64,000 nt of DNA from Microbacterium proteolyticum (lineage in GTDB: Bacteria; Actinomycetota; Actinomycetes; Actinomycetales; Microbacteriaceae), in assembly GCF_030818075.1 (NCBI RefSeq), contig NZ_JAUSZZ010000001.1, positions 2,914,001-2,978,000 of the forward strand. The letters run 5' to 3'. The translations under genes and the position numbers were made by a program. This document shows, one piece after another, positions 26,763-35,949 of this stretch. The notes under the pieces are model-generated. The model did not search any database. It worked only from the letters and a program-made list of their open reading frames with translations, and was not told where the DNA came from. Numbering within the stretch: the first letter of the stretch is position 1; each line of letters begins with the position of its first letter.

Positions 26763-28439
26763 TTACGCGTTCGCGAAGCCCACGATCGTCCAGTCGATGG
26801 TCTCGAACTGACGCGCGCCCCAGTTCACCAGACCCTCGGACACGGCGTAGACCTCGGGCAGGGGTGCGATCGGGATGATCGGCACGTACTCCCACAGCAC
26901 CTTGTCGATCTCCTCCGCGGTCTCAAGACGCGCAGCGGGGTCGAGCTCGGTGTTGGCCTCCTCCCAGAGACCGGCGAGGCGGTCGTCGGTGATGCCGGTG
27001 TAGTTCTGCGCCGAGTCGACGGGCGAGAACAGCGACTCGCTCGACGAGATCGGGTAGGGCGTGCCGCGCCACGAGAAGGTCACCATCTCGAAGTCGCCGG
27101 GGATGACGTACTCGCTGAAGTATCCGCCCACGGGAACGGCGGTCAGCTCGACGGGAATGCCCGCCTCGCCGAGGTCGGCCTGGATCTGCTCCGCACGCTG
27201 GACGTTCGTCGCGGTGTCGGCGGGGACGGTCACGGTCAGCGTCAGCGGCGTTCCGTCCTTCACCCAGGAGTCGCCGTCCTTGGTGTAGCCGGCGTCCTCG
27301 AGGTACTGCGCCCCCGCGTCGACGTCGTAGGGCAGCGCCTCGTCGGTGTAGCCGTCCTGACCGGGCATGAAGACGTAGCTACCCTGCGTGATGGCGGGCA
27401 CGCCCACGGGCGAGTTCGCCGTGTTGGCGATCTGCTCGCGGTTGACGAGGGATGCCACGGCCTTGCGCACGTTGACGTCGGCGAGCGGGCCGTCCGAGGC
27501 GCGCATGGTGATGTGCGTCCAGGTCAGACCGTTGGACGCCTGGATCTGCGCGCCCGCGACGTTCTGCGCCGTCTGGTACAGATCGGCGTTGGCCGAGATG
27601 TTCAGAGCGTCGATCTCGCCGTTGCTGAACGACGTGCCCTGCTGGTCCTGGCTCACCGCGCGGAAGACGACGGTCTCGAGCTTGGGGGTCGCACCCCACC
27701 AGTTCGGGTTGCGATCGAGCGTGGCGATGCCCGCGGTGCTGTCGAGCGAGGCGAGCTTGAACGGCCCGGACGAGGGCAGTGCCGTCGTCAGATATGCCGT
27801 GTTGAAGGTCGTCGGGTCGTTGCCCACGCTGGCGGGCAGCACCTGGCTGAGCAGGCCCTGCCAGTCGGCGTACACCGACGAGAAGGTCATGATGACGTCG
27901 AACTCGTTCTCACCCTGCTCCACGGAGGCGATCTGGTCCCAGCCCGTGGTCGAGATGACGACGTAGTCGGGGTTGGTGCCGTTGTTTGCCTTCCAGGTCG
28001 CCTGGTAGTCGGCCACCGTGATGGGCGTGCCGTCCTCCCACTTGGCATCCGGGTTCAGTGTGATCTCGACGGTCTGGGGGCTCTCGTTGGTCAGCTCGAC
28101 CGAGGAGGCGTAGTTCTCGTCGACGACGGGCTTGCCCGACTCGTCGATCTTGATGGGCCCACCCTGCATCGCCGCGACGATGTCGTTGGTGTTGGCCTCG
28201 TTGCCGTCGATGTGGAAGTTGTTCCAGTTGACCGGGAGGGAGTCGACGGCGAGCACCAGGCTGCCACCGTCCTGCACGTCGGCTGCGTCGGCGCGCTGCC
28301 ACGCGGTCGAGGGCAGCGAGTTCTGGTCTTCGGGATTGGCCGAGGGAGCTGCGGTGTTGCCCGGTGCGCACCCGGCGATCGCCAGGGCGGCGGCACCCAG
28401 CAGCGCGAGCGCGCTGAGGCCTTTCGCTTTGCGGATCAT
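26763..28439 (-). CDS. Peptide ABC transporter substrate-binding lipoprotein (family 5), operon B
   Basis: 558 aa. Lipobox AIAGC (Cys about 23) anchors it outside the membrane. The SBP_bac_5 fold is seen in VEITLNPDAKWEDGTPITVADY, SSGPFKLAS and VRKAVASLVNREQIA. It should deliver di- or oligopeptides (or a similar ligand) to the permeases at 30629-32534. It is the last gene of its operon, unlike the usual first position, and starts four bases after the ATPase stop. Confidence 0.9.
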   Translation of the reverse strand: MIRKAKGLSALALLGAAALAIAGCAPGNTAAPSANPEDQNSLPSTAWQRADAADVQDGGSLVLAVDSLPVNWNNFHIDGNEANTNDIVAAMQGGPIKIDESGKPVVDENYASSVELTNESPQTVEITLNPDAKWEDGTPITVADYQATWKANNGTNPDYVVISTTGWDQIASVEQGENEFDVIMTFSSVYADWQGLLSQVLPASVGNDPTTFNTAYLTTALPSSGPFKLASLDSTAGIATLDRNPNWWGATPKLETVVFRAVSQDQQGTSFSNGEIDALNISANADLYQTAQNVAGAQIQASNGLTWTHITMRASDGPLADVNVRKAVASLVNREQIANTANSPVGVPAITQGSYVFMPGQDGYTDEALPYDVDAGAQYLEDAGYTKDGDSWVKDGTPLTLTVTVPADTATNVQRAEQIQADLGEAGIPVELTAVPVGGYFSEYVIPGDFEMVTFSWRGTPYPISSSESLFSPVDSAQNYTGITDDRLAGLWEEANTELDPAARLETAEEIDKVLWEYVPIIPIAPLPEVYAVSEGLVNWGARQFETIDWTIVGFANA

Positions 28440-28443
28440 GTGA

Positions 28444-30636
28444 TCATTCCTCTCGTTGGTGATCGGTGAGGGCCCCCGGCGACGTGGTGCCGTCGGTCGG
28501 GGACGTTCGGGGGGATGTGGCCGTCGCCGTCTCGAAGACGAGGTCGGACCGTTCGGCGTAGTGGCACGCCACCCGCGAGTGCGCCTGTGGGCGCAGTCCC
28601 GGGTCGTCGGAGTCGCACCGGCGCCGGTCGGCGTCGGGCAGCAGGCGGTACAGCGGGCACCGCGTGCGGAAACGGCATCCCGAGATCTCCTGCGTGGGGC
28701 TCGGCAGGTCGCCGTCGAGCAGGATGCGGGTGCGCCCCCGCTCGATGCGCGGGTCGGGGATGGGCGCGGCCGAGATGAGCGCCTTGGTGTACGGATGCCG
28801 GGGGTCGTCGAACACCGCGTCGACCGGCCCCTGCTCGACGATGCGTCCGAGGTACATGACCGAGACGTCGTCGGCGATCTGGCGTACGACGGCGAGGTCG
28901 TGCGCGACGAAGAGGAACGACAGCCCGAGACGTTCCTTGAGGTCTTCGAGCAGGTTGATGACACCGGCCTGGATGGACACGTCGAGGGCCGAGACCGGCT
29001 CGTCGAGGATGACGACGGCGGGGTCGGTGGCCAGCGCTCGGGCGATGCCGATGCGCTGGCGCTGACCGCCCGAGAACTCGTGCGGGTAGCGGTCGGACAT
29101 CGCCGGGTCGAGGCCGACGAGTTCCAGCAGCTCCGTCATCTTGGCGTCGCGCTCGGCCCGCGGGACCCCCTGCACCAGAAGCGGCTCGGTGATGACCTCG
29201 CCCACCGGAAGGCGCGGGTCGATCGCGCCCATCGGGTCTTGGAACACGATCTGGATGCCGCGCCGCAGTGCGGCCTTCTCTTTCCGGCTGACGCTCGCGA
29301 CGTCGGTGCCGTTGATGCGGATCGAGCCGCCTTGAGGGGCGATCATCTCCATGATCTCGAGGATCGTCGTGGTCTTGCCGCAGCCGGACTCCCCCACCAA
29401 GCCCATGGTGCGCCCGGGCTGGATGGAGAACGAGATGCCGTCGACAGCGCGGACGGTGCCGATCCGGCGCGGGAAGACGGCGCCCTTCATGAGCGGGAAG
29501 TGCTTGGTGAGGTCGGCGACCTCGACCGCGGGCGTCACGTCGGGCCGCGGCGGCGGCACCTCGCCGAGCGCCTCGGGTCGGGGGAAGATCTCGGGCCGGG
29601 CGAGAGCCCCGGAGGCGATCTCGTCGGCGCGGATGCAGGCGGCGACGTGGTCGGCCATTACCCCGTGGGCCACGAGCTCCGGCTCGACCTCGCGGCACGC
29701 GTCGATCGCGATGGGGCACCGCGCGGCGAACGGGCAGCCCGTCGGCAGGGCGGCCAGGGACGGCGGCCGACCCTCGAGAGGGACGAGGCGGTGCGAGCCC
29801 GCGGTGCGCATGTTCGGCACCGAGCGCAGCAGTCCCACGGTGTAGGGCATGTGGGGGTCGTGGAAGATCTCGTCGACCGAGCCCCGCTCGACGAGCGTGC
29901 CGGCGTACATGACTCCGACGCGGTCGGCGTGACCGGCGACGACGCCGAGGTCGTGCGTGATGAGCACGACGGCCGCTCCCGTCACCTCGCGCGCCTTCTG
30001 CAGCACCTCGAGGATCTGCGCCTGGATCGTCACGTCGAGGGCGGTCGTGGGCTCGTCGGCGATGATCACGCGCGGATCGTTGGCGATCGCCATCGCGATC
30101 ATGGCCCGCTGGCGCATCCCACCCGAGAACTCGTGCGGATACGCACGCGCCCGCCGCTCGGCATCCGGGATCCCGACGAGCTTGAGCAGCTCGACGCTGC
30201 GCGCGTGCGCGGCCTGCGCACTCAGGGCGCGGTCGTGGAGGCGCAGCCCCTCGGAGATCTGATCGCCGACGGTGTAGACCGGGGTCAGCGCCGACAGGGG
30301 GTCTTGGAAGACCATGGCCAGTTCCGCGCCGCGGATCTTCGACAGCTGCGCGTCGTTCATCGACAGCAGCGACCGGCCGTCGTAAAGGATGTCGCCCTCG
30401 ACGCGGGCGTTCGAGGGCAGCAGACCCATCACGGCGAGAGACGACACGCTCTTGCCCGAGCCGGACTCGCCCACGATGCCGAGGAACTCCCCCTCGTGCA
30501 CGTCGTACGAGATGCCGCGCACCGCGCGCACCTCGCCGCCCTCGCGCTGCGGGAAGGTGACGCTGAGGTCGCGCACCGAGAGCAGCGGAGTGCGTCCGGT
30601 CGTCGACAGCAGAGTGGCGGATCGGGTGTCAGTCAC
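28444..30636 (-). CDS. Fused OppD-OppF-type ABC ATPase, operon B
   Basis: 730 aa carrying two complete ATPases. Half 1: Walker A GESGSGKS (about 56-63), signature FSGGMRQRAMIA, Walker B VIIADEPT, then an oligopeptide-transporter C-terminal region with Cys cluster CPFAARCPIAIDAC. Half 2: GESGCGKTTT, FSGGQRQRIGIARAL, VVILDEPVSALD and a second cluster CRFRTRCP...RRRC. The fusion replaces separate DppD and DppF subunits. The Cys clusters resemble those proposed to bind an Fe-S centre in DppD-like proteins. Overlaps the upstream permease gene by eight bases. Confidence 0.92.
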   Translation of the reverse strand: MTDTRSATLLSTTGRTPLLSVRDLSVTFPQREGGEVRAVRGISYDVHEGEFLGIVGESGSGKSVSSLAVMGLLPSNARVEGDILYDGRSLLSMNDAQLSKIRGAELAMVFQDPLSALTPVYTVGDQISEGLRLHDRALSAQAAHARSVELLKLVGIPDAERRARAYPHEFSGGMRQRAMIAMAIANDPRVIIADEPTTALDVTIQAQILEVLQKAREVTGAAVVLITHDLGVVAGHADRVGVMYAGTLVERGSVDEIFHDPHMPYTVGLLRSVPNMRTAGSHRLVPLEGRPPSLAALPTGCPFAARCPIAIDACREVEPELVAHGVMADHVAACIRADEIASGALARPEIFPRPEALGEVPPPRPDVTPAVEVADLTKHFPLMKGAVFPRRIGTVRAVDGISFSIQPGRTMGLVGESGCGKTTTILEIMEMIAPQGGSIRINGTDVASVSRKEKAALRRGIQIVFQDPMGAIDPRLPVGEVITEPLLVQGVPRAERDAKMTELLELVGLDPAMSDRYPHEFSGGQRQRIGIARALATDPAVVILDEPVSALDVSIQAGVINLLEDLKERLGLSFLFVAHDLAVVRQIADDVSVMYLGRIVEQGPVDAVFDDPRHPYTKALISAAPIPDPRIERGRTRILLDGDLPSPTQEISGCRFRTRCPLYRLLPDADRRRCDSDDPGLRPQAHSRVACHYAERSDLVFETATATSPRTSPTDGTTSPGALTDHQREE

Positions 30637-31552
30637 GGTTCGCTCCCGAGGTGGGGTCGATGGCGTCGCGCAGGGCGTCGCCGATGAGGCTGATGGCCAG
30701 GAGCAGCACGATCAGCACCCCGGCGGGGTACACGAACAGCCACGGGCGGGTGACGGCGGCCGACGTGCCCGCCGAGAGCAGCGTGCCCAGCGACACATCG
30801 GGCGCCTGCACGCCGAAGCCGAAGTAGCTGAGTGAGGTCTCGGCCATGATCGCTGCGACGATGCCGAGGGTCGCGTCGATGATCAGCAGCGACGCGATGT
30901 TCGGGATGATGTGCTTCGCCAGGATCTTGCGGGTCGGCATCCCCATGTACCGCGCGGCGCGCACGAAGTCGCGGTTGCGGAGGGAGCGCGTCTGATTGCG
31001 CACGACCTGCGCCAGGATCATCCAGCTGAACACCGCCAGGAAGAACGTCAACGCGAGCCACGACAGGCCGCGCGTCAGCGGGCTCAGCAGCACGAGGATG
31101 AAGAACGAGGGGATGACGAGCAGCAGGTGGATGACCCACCCGATGACGGCGTCGACCTTGCCGCCGACATAACCGGCGAGAGACCCGACGGCGGCCGCGA
31201 TGAGGGTGGCTCCGACACCGGCGAGGGCACCGATGATGAGGGACTTCTGCAGGCCGACAAGGGTCTGGGCGTAGATGTCCTGCCCAATGCCGTTGGTGCC
31301 GAACCAGTGCAGCTGCGTCGGCCCGAGGCCGACGTTGAGGAAGTCTCGCTGCGTGGCGTCGTAGGGATAGAGCAGCGGACCGATGAACGCCCACAGCACG
31401 ATGAAGACCAGGATGCCGGCGCCCACCCAGAAGCGCGGCATCTTCTTGAGGCGCGCGCGGACGAGTGCTCCGCGCGACAGCGGCTTGCGTTCGCGGGTGA
31501 CGGGGCTGGTCGCGACGAGCGTGCCGTCGAGAGCCTCTTCTTGCATTGTCAT
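30629..31552 (-). CDS. Peptide ABC transporter permease (DppC/OppC type), operon B
   Basis: 307 aa with an N-terminal hydrophilic segment (~40 aa), six membrane helices and the coupling EAA-like loop RAARYMGMPTRKILAKHIIPNI. GGAG lies six nt upstream of the ATG; a second ATG two codons later is possible. It pairs with the 31554 permease to form the channel, and starts one base after that gene. Confidence 0.9.
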   Translation of the reverse strand: MTMQEEALDGTLVATSPVTRERKPLSRGALVRARLKKMPRFWVGAGILVFIVLWAFIGPLLYPYDATQRDFLNVGLGPTQLHWFGTNGIGQDIYAQTLVGLQKSLIIGALAGVGATLIAAAVGSLAGYVGGKVDAVIGWVIHLLLVIPSFFILVLLSPLTRGLSWLALTFFLAVFSWMILAQVVRNQTRSLRNRDFVRAARYMGMPTRKILAKHIIPNIASLLIIDATLGIVAAIMAETSLSYFGFGVQAPDVSLGTLLSAGTSAAVTRPWLFVYPAGVLIVLLLAISLIGDALRDAIDPTSGANRD

Positions 31553-31553
31553 G

Positions 31554-32534
31554 TCAGCTCCGGACCCTCGGGTCGAGGGTGGCGTAGAGGATCTCCGACA
31601 GCGTCGAAGAAATGAGGACGAGGATGGCGACGAACAATGTCGACCCCGCCACCGCGTTGATGTCCTGCTGCGTCACCGCCTGCAATTGGAATTGCCCCAT
31701 GCCGCGCCACGAGAAGACGATCTCGAGCATCGCGGACCCGGCGATCAGCGTGCCGAAGCTGTAGGCGAAGAATGTCGACATCGGAATGAGGGCGATGCGG
31801 ACGCCGTGACGGAACAACGCCTTCGTGCGCGGCAGGCCCTTCGCGCGCGCGGTGCGGATGTAGTCGGCACCGAGCACGTCGAGCATCATGCTGCGCTGGT
31901 ACCGCGAGAAGGAGGCGGCGCTGACCAGGACGAGCGCGATGGTCGGCAGCAGCAGGTGCACGGCCCGGTCGGCCAGCATCGGCCAGAACCCGTCGATTCC
32001 GGCGGTGTACTCACCGGTGAAGCGGATGACCTGCGTCCCGAGGACGTTGTTGAACGACGTCGCCCCGATCATCAGCAGGACGCCGACGACGAAGGTGGGT
32101 GTCGCGAAGATGAGGTACGACGAGTAGGTCGTGATCTGGTCGCTCGCACGGTACTGCCGCACAGCACCGAGCACGCCGATCAGCACGCCGAGGATGGCGC
32201 CCAGGATCGACCCGATCAGCAACAGCCGCAGGCTTGTCCCGGCGCGCACGGCGATCTCGGACATCACGTCCTGACCGCCGATGGTGGTGCCGAGCGAGAA
32301 CCTCGTGAAGAGGTTCACGAGCCAGTTCCACAGGCGCACGATGATCGGCACGTCGGGGTTGGCGCCCAGCGCGTCGAGGCTGGCGATGATCGACTCCTCC
32401 GGCGGGCGCGGGTTCATGCCGTAGAAGCGATCCTGGGGGCGCAGCAGCGCGCTGCCCAGCACGTACGCGAGACACGTGGCCAGCAGGCTCAGGACGGCGT
32501 AGTTCAGGAACCGTCGCAGAACATACAGCGTCAT
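31554..32534 (-). CDS. Peptide ABC transporter permease (DppB/OppB type), operon B
   Basis: 326 aa, six membrane helices, with the DppB N-terminus YVLRRFLNYAVLSLLATCLAY and coupling loop YIRTARAKGLPRTKALFRHGVRIALIP. A periplasmic insert after helix 1 (about 35-95) is longer than in E. coli DppB. Its ATG overlaps the stop of a 15-codon upstream reading frame (ATGA), so translation is probably coupled to that leader. Confidence 0.9.
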   Translation of the reverse strand: MTLYVLRRFLNYAVLSLLATCLAYVLGSALLRPQDRFYGMNPRPPEESIIASLDALGANPDVPIIVRLWNWLVNLFTRFSLGTTIGGQDVMSEIAVRAGTSLRLLLIGSILGAILGVLIGVLGAVRQYRASDQITTYSSYLIFATPTFVVGVLLMIGATSFNNVLGTQVIRFTGEYTAGIDGFWPMLADRAVHLLLPTIALVLVSAASFSRYQRSMMLDVLGADYIRTARAKGLPRTKALFRHGVRIALIPMSTFFAYSFGTLIAGSAMLEIVFSWRGMGQFQLQAVTQQDINAVAGSTLFVAILVLISSTLSEILYATLDPRVRS

Positions 32535-32578
32535 GAGGAGCGCGAGCTCGTCCGCGTGGGGTCGGTGTTCTGCGTCAT
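32531..32578 (-). CDS. Leader peptide upstream of operon B permease
   Basis: A 15-codon frame MTQNTDPTRTSSRSS with GAGAGGA eight to nine nt before its ATG and a stop inside the ATGA that begins the dppB-type gene. The peptide is hydrophilic, rich in Ser, Thr and Arg. It could couple translation of the long polycistronic message or act in attenuation. Too short for homology; evidence is the ribosome site and the exact overlap. Confidence 0.5.
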   Translation of the reverse strand: MTQNTDPTRTSSRSS

Positions 32579-32696
32579 GCTGGTCCTCTCGCCGTCGAGA
32601 CCCCCGCCGAATATTTCGCCTGGCTAAAGGATCTCCAGAGACCCTACGTCGCCATCTTCGCGAGTCATGCGCCGGGGGGACACACTTTTCACGACC

Positions 32697-32712
32697 GTAA
32701 CAAAGCCCTTAC
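32697..32712 (-). promoter_or_regulatory. 16-bp operator-like word upstream of operon B
   Basis: On the minus strand GTAAGGGCTTTGTTAC, matching 13 of 16 bases of GTAAAGCCTTTGTAAC upstream of operon A (38773-38788). The GTnAC-type half-sites six bases apart resemble GlnR-like sites. An overlapping GTTAC-n6-GAAAA also reads on this strand (32686-32701). Confidence 0.5.
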
Positions 32713-32756
32713 ATGGCGCTTTGTCTTGTGCGATGCCGTTCAGCGCAGCACTGCGC

Positions 32757-33347
32757 TCAGCGGACACCGCCCGAAATGAACAAAGCGATAATAACCCACA
32801 GGATCAGCGCCAGCAGGGAAACCACCGAGGGAATGTCCCAAAAACGATGAACCGCGCCGTCCGCGGGGGCGACCTCGCGCGCCGCCTCCCAGGCATCCTG
32901 GATGACGACGAGATCGCGGATCGCGGGCGGTTCACGCCTGTCGCGCTCGGCGTCGCGACGGAGCGGCGGACGACCCGGGCGTCCGGCGACCGGCCCTCCG
33001 AAGGCCCGGTACACCCGCGGCTCATCGGTGTGCACGCGCAGCTGCCACTGCAGGTCGATCTCCCGCACGCGCGCCCACGCGATGGCGGTCACGCGAAGAG
33101 GATTGTGGATGCGGACACCCTCGCCGTCGATGCGCACGTGCGGCGCGAACAGCACGGCGTAGACGGCCCACACCGCCAACAGCAGCCAGGGGGCGATCAA
33201 CAGCATCTCCCCCACGCCGGCGCGCAGCGCGGCATCCCCCAGAAGAACGAGGGCCAGCGCCACCGCGACGATGAGCCCGATGACGGAAGACGGGGCGCGG
33301 AACACCCGTGGGTGTTCCGCGCCCCGGAAGCGCTCGTCGCGCGTCAC
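32757..33347 (-). CDS. PH domain-containing membrane protein
   Basis: 196 aa. Two hydrophobic helices near the N-terminus (about 28-75) precede a bacterial PH-like beta domain (VRIDGEGVRIHNPLRVTAIAWARVREIDL). A further hydrophobic helix ends the protein (SVVSLLALILWVIIALFIS). GTG start in a GTGA overlap with the stop of the operon A ATPase, so it is the last gene of that operon. Function unknown; membership of a transport operon may be only transcriptional. Confidence 0.75.
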   Translation of the reverse strand: MTRDERFRGAEHPRVFRAPSSVIGLIVAVALALVLLGDAALRAGVGEMLLIAPWLLLAVWAVYAVLFAPHVRIDGEGVRIHNPLRVTAIAWARVREIDLQWQLRVHTDEPRVYRAFGGPVAGRPGRPPLRRDAERDRREPPAIRDLVVIQDAWEAAREVAPADGAVHRFWDIPSVVSLLALILWVIIALFISGGVR

Positions 33348-35002
33348 ACGCCCCCCAGCGACAGGGAGGCACCGGGAATGGCGTCGAGCAGGCGACGGGT
33401 GTACTCCTGCGAGGGCTGGGCGAAGATCTCGTCGACCGTGCCCTGCTCCACGAGCTTGCCCCGCTCCATCACGCACACCAGGTCGGCGGCCACGCGGACC
33501 ACGGCGAGGTCGTGCGTGATGAACAGGTAGGTGAGACCGAGCTCGCCTTGCAGCTCCGCGAGCAACTGCAGGATCTGCGCCTGCACCAGCACGTCGAGCG
33601 CCGACACGGCCTCATCGAGCACGAGGATGTCGGGCTTGAGCGCGAGCGCGCGTGCGATCGCGACGCGCTGACGCTGGCCGCCCGAGAGCTCATTCGGATA
33701 GCGGGACGCCAGTTCCTGCGGAAGGGCGACCTGCTCGAGCAGCTCCTTCACACGCGCACGACGCGAGGCGGTATCGCCCACTTTGTGGATGCTCAACGGC
33801 TCGGAGATCAGGCTGCCGATGCTGCGCAGCGGATCGAGCGATCCGTAGGGGTCTTGGAAGACCGGCTGCATCCGACGGCGCAGCGCGAAGGTGTCCTTCG
33901 CATTGAGCGTCCCCGTGTCGACGCCGTCGACCTCGATGGTGCCCGCGGTGGGGTCCTCCAGCTTGAGCAGCATCTTGGCGATCGTGGACTTGCCCGACCC
34001 CGACTCGCCGACGAGGGCCAGCGTCTTGCCGCGCGGGATCTCGAACGACACCCCGTCGACGGCGCGGAACCGCTCGCTGCGGAAGCCGCCCTGACGGATC
34101 TTGTACTCCTTGACCAGGTCGGTCACCTTGACCGTCGCCGGCGCGGAGATGTCGGCTTCGTGCAGGATGCCGCGATCCTCCACGCGCGCCTGGATGCGCT
34201 TGGAGGCGATGCTCGGCGCCGCCGCGACCAGGCGCTGCGTGTACGGATGCTGCGGGTTCTCGAGGATCTCGCGGCTCGGACCCGACTCGACGATCTCGCC
34301 CTGGTTCATCACGACGATGGTGTCGGCGCGCTCCGCGGCGAGTCCCAGGTCGTGCGTGATGAGCAGCACCGAGGTACCGCGCTCCCGGGTGAGGGAGGCC
34401 ATGTGGTCGAGGATGACGCGCTGCACCGTGACGTCGAGAGCCGAGGTCGGCTCGTCGGCGATCAGCAGCTTCGGATCGGCGGCCAGGCCGATGCCGATCA
34501 GCGCCCGCTGGCGCATACCGCCGGAGAACTGGTGCGGGAACTGGTGCAGACGTCGCTCGGCGTCGGCGAGACCGGCCTGCTTCAGCACCTCGATGGCGCG
34601 CTGCTCGACCTCTTTGCGGCCGGTGGCGATCCCGTTGGCGCGGATGGCCTCCTTGACCTGGAACCCGATGCTCCACACGGGGTTGAGGTTCGACATCGGG
34701 TCCTGCGGGACGTAGCCGACCTCACGACCGCGGACGGCCTCCATCTGCGTCAGCGACAGGTCGGTGAGCTCGCGACCCTCGAGGGTGATCGAGCCGCCGG
34801 TGACGTGACCGGTTCCGGGAAGGAGGTTGATGATCGCCGAGGCGGTCGTCGACTTGCCCGACCCCGACTCCCCCACGATGGCGAGGGTCTCACCGGGGTG
34901 GATGTCGAGGCTGACGCCGTGCAGCACCTCTCGCGAGGTCTTGCCCGCATCGAAGGCGACCTTGAGGTCGCGGATGCTGAGCAGGGGTGTCGTGGTGTTC
35001 AT
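33344..35002 (-). CDS. Fused OppD-OppF-type ABC ATPase, operon A
   Basis: 552 aa with two ATPase halves. Half 1: GESGSGKSTTAS, FSGGMRQRALIGIGL, LLIADEPTSALD. Half 2: GESGSGKSTIAKM, LSGGQRQRVAIARAL, ILVLDEAVSALDV (Ala in place of Pro after DE). It is shorter than the operon B fusion because the Cys-containing oligopeptide C-terminal regions are missing after both halves. ATG overlaps the preceding permease stop (ATGA). It energises uptake by the 34999-36868 permeases. Confidence 0.92.
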   Translation of the reverse strand: MNTTTPLLSIRDLKVAFDAGKTSREVLHGVSLDIHPGETLAIVGESGSGKSTTASAIINLLPGTGHVTGGSITLEGRELTDLSLTQMEAVRGREVGYVPQDPMSNLNPVWSIGFQVKEAIRANGIATGRKEVEQRAIEVLKQAGLADAERRLHQFPHQFSGGMRQRALIGIGLAADPKLLIADEPTSALDVTVQRVILDHMASLTRERGTSVLLITHDLGLAAERADTIVVMNQGEIVESGPSREILENPQHPYTQRLVAAAPSIASKRIQARVEDRGILHEADISAPATVKVTDLVKEYKIRQGGFRSERFRAVDGVSFEIPRGKTLALVGESGSGKSTIAKMLLKLEDPTAGTIEVDGVDTGTLNAKDTFALRRRMQPVFQDPYGSLDPLRSIGSLISEPLSIHKVGDTASRRARVKELLEQVALPQELASRYPNELSGGQRQRVAIARALALKPDILVLDEAVSALDVLVQAQILQLLAELQGELGLTYLFITHDLAVVRVAADLVCVMERGKLVEQGTVDEIFAQPSQEYTRRLLDAIPGASLSLGGV

Positions 35003-35949
35003 CGACGTGCCCTCGCCTTCGGGTCGAGGGCGTCGCGCAGCAGCTCGCCCAGGATGATGAACGCCAGGACCGTGACGGTCAGGGCGATCGAGGGATAGAT
35101 GAGCGCCATCGGCGCCACGCGCAGCGACGACTGCGCCTGCCCGATGTCGAGGCCCCACGACATGACCTGGCTGCCCAGGCCCAGACCCAGGAACGACAGC
35201 GTCGCCTCCGCGGAGATGGCCGCGCCGAGGGTGATCGTGGTCACGACGATGACCGGCGCCAGGGCGTTCGGCAGCGCGTGCGACAGGAGCGTCCGGAAAC
35301 GCGAGAGCCCGAGCGAGCGACTGGCGGTGATGTAGTCCGCCTGCCGGACGCGCAGGATCTCGGCACGCACCACACGGGCGGTCGACGCCCACGCGAAACC
35401 ACCGATCGCGAACGCGAGCACGAGCGGAGTGCGGTTCTGCGAGAACACGCTCATCACGACGATGGCCGCGAGCACGTAGGGGATGGTGAAGAAGATGTCA
35501 CCGACGCGCGACAGCAGCGAGTCCAGCCATCCGCCGTAGAAACCGGCGATGGAACCCATGATGGTGCCGATGATCGTGCCGATCGCGGTCGCCAGGAAGC
35601 CGACGAGCAGCGACGTCCGCGCGCCCCAGACGATGCGGGCGTAGATGTCGCAGCCCTGCAGTGTGAAACCGAGGGGGTGACCGGCGGTCGGCCCGGCGTT
35701 GCTGTTCGACAGTGCGCAGCCCGCGCCCGAGGGCTCGACCTGCGTGAACAGGGTCGGGAACAGGGCCATCAGGACCACGACGAACACGACCGCCGAGGTG
35801 ATCCAGAACGTCGGGCGGCGGCGCATGTCGCGCCACGCGTCGGACCAGAGGCTGCGCGGCTTGTCGTCGACGCGGACGGCGTCGACGGTGACCACGGCGT
35901 CGCGCACGGGAGCGACGTAGTGCGGAGTGGGGAAGCGGTTACTTGGCAT
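34999..35949 (-). CDS. Peptide ABC transporter permease (DppC/OppC type), operon A
   Basis: 316 aa, six membrane helices after a ~45-residue cytoplasmic start (RSLWSDAWRDMRRRPTFW). The coupling loop is ITASRSLGLSRFRTLLSHALPNALAP and the end is GELLRDALDPKARARR. The outer loop contains two Cys (GAGCALSNS and LQGCDIYARIVWG) that could form a disulfide, seen in many actinobacterial homologues. Overlaps the upstream permease by 11 bases. Confidence 0.9.
   Translation of the reverse strand: MPSNRFPTPHYVAPVRDAVVTVDAVRVDDKPRSLWSDAWRDMRRRPTFWITSAVVFVVVLMALFPTLFTQVEPSGAGCALSNSNAGPTAGHPLGFTLQGCDIYARIVWGARTSLLVGFLATAIGTIIGTIMGSIAGFYGGWLDSLLSRVGDIFFTIPYVLAAIVVMSVFSQNRTPLVLAFAIGGFAWASTARVVRAEILRVRQADYITASRSLGLSRFRTLLSHALPNALAPVIVVTTITLGAAISAEATLSFLGLGLGSQVMSWGLDIGQAQSSLRVAPMALIYPSIALTVTVLAFIILGELLRDALDPKARARR

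Noticed and set aside
25116..28436. Plus-strand frame of over 1,100 codons
   Set aside because: It lies antisense to typA and the peptide-binding protein gene and has shadow composition with no recognisable domain.
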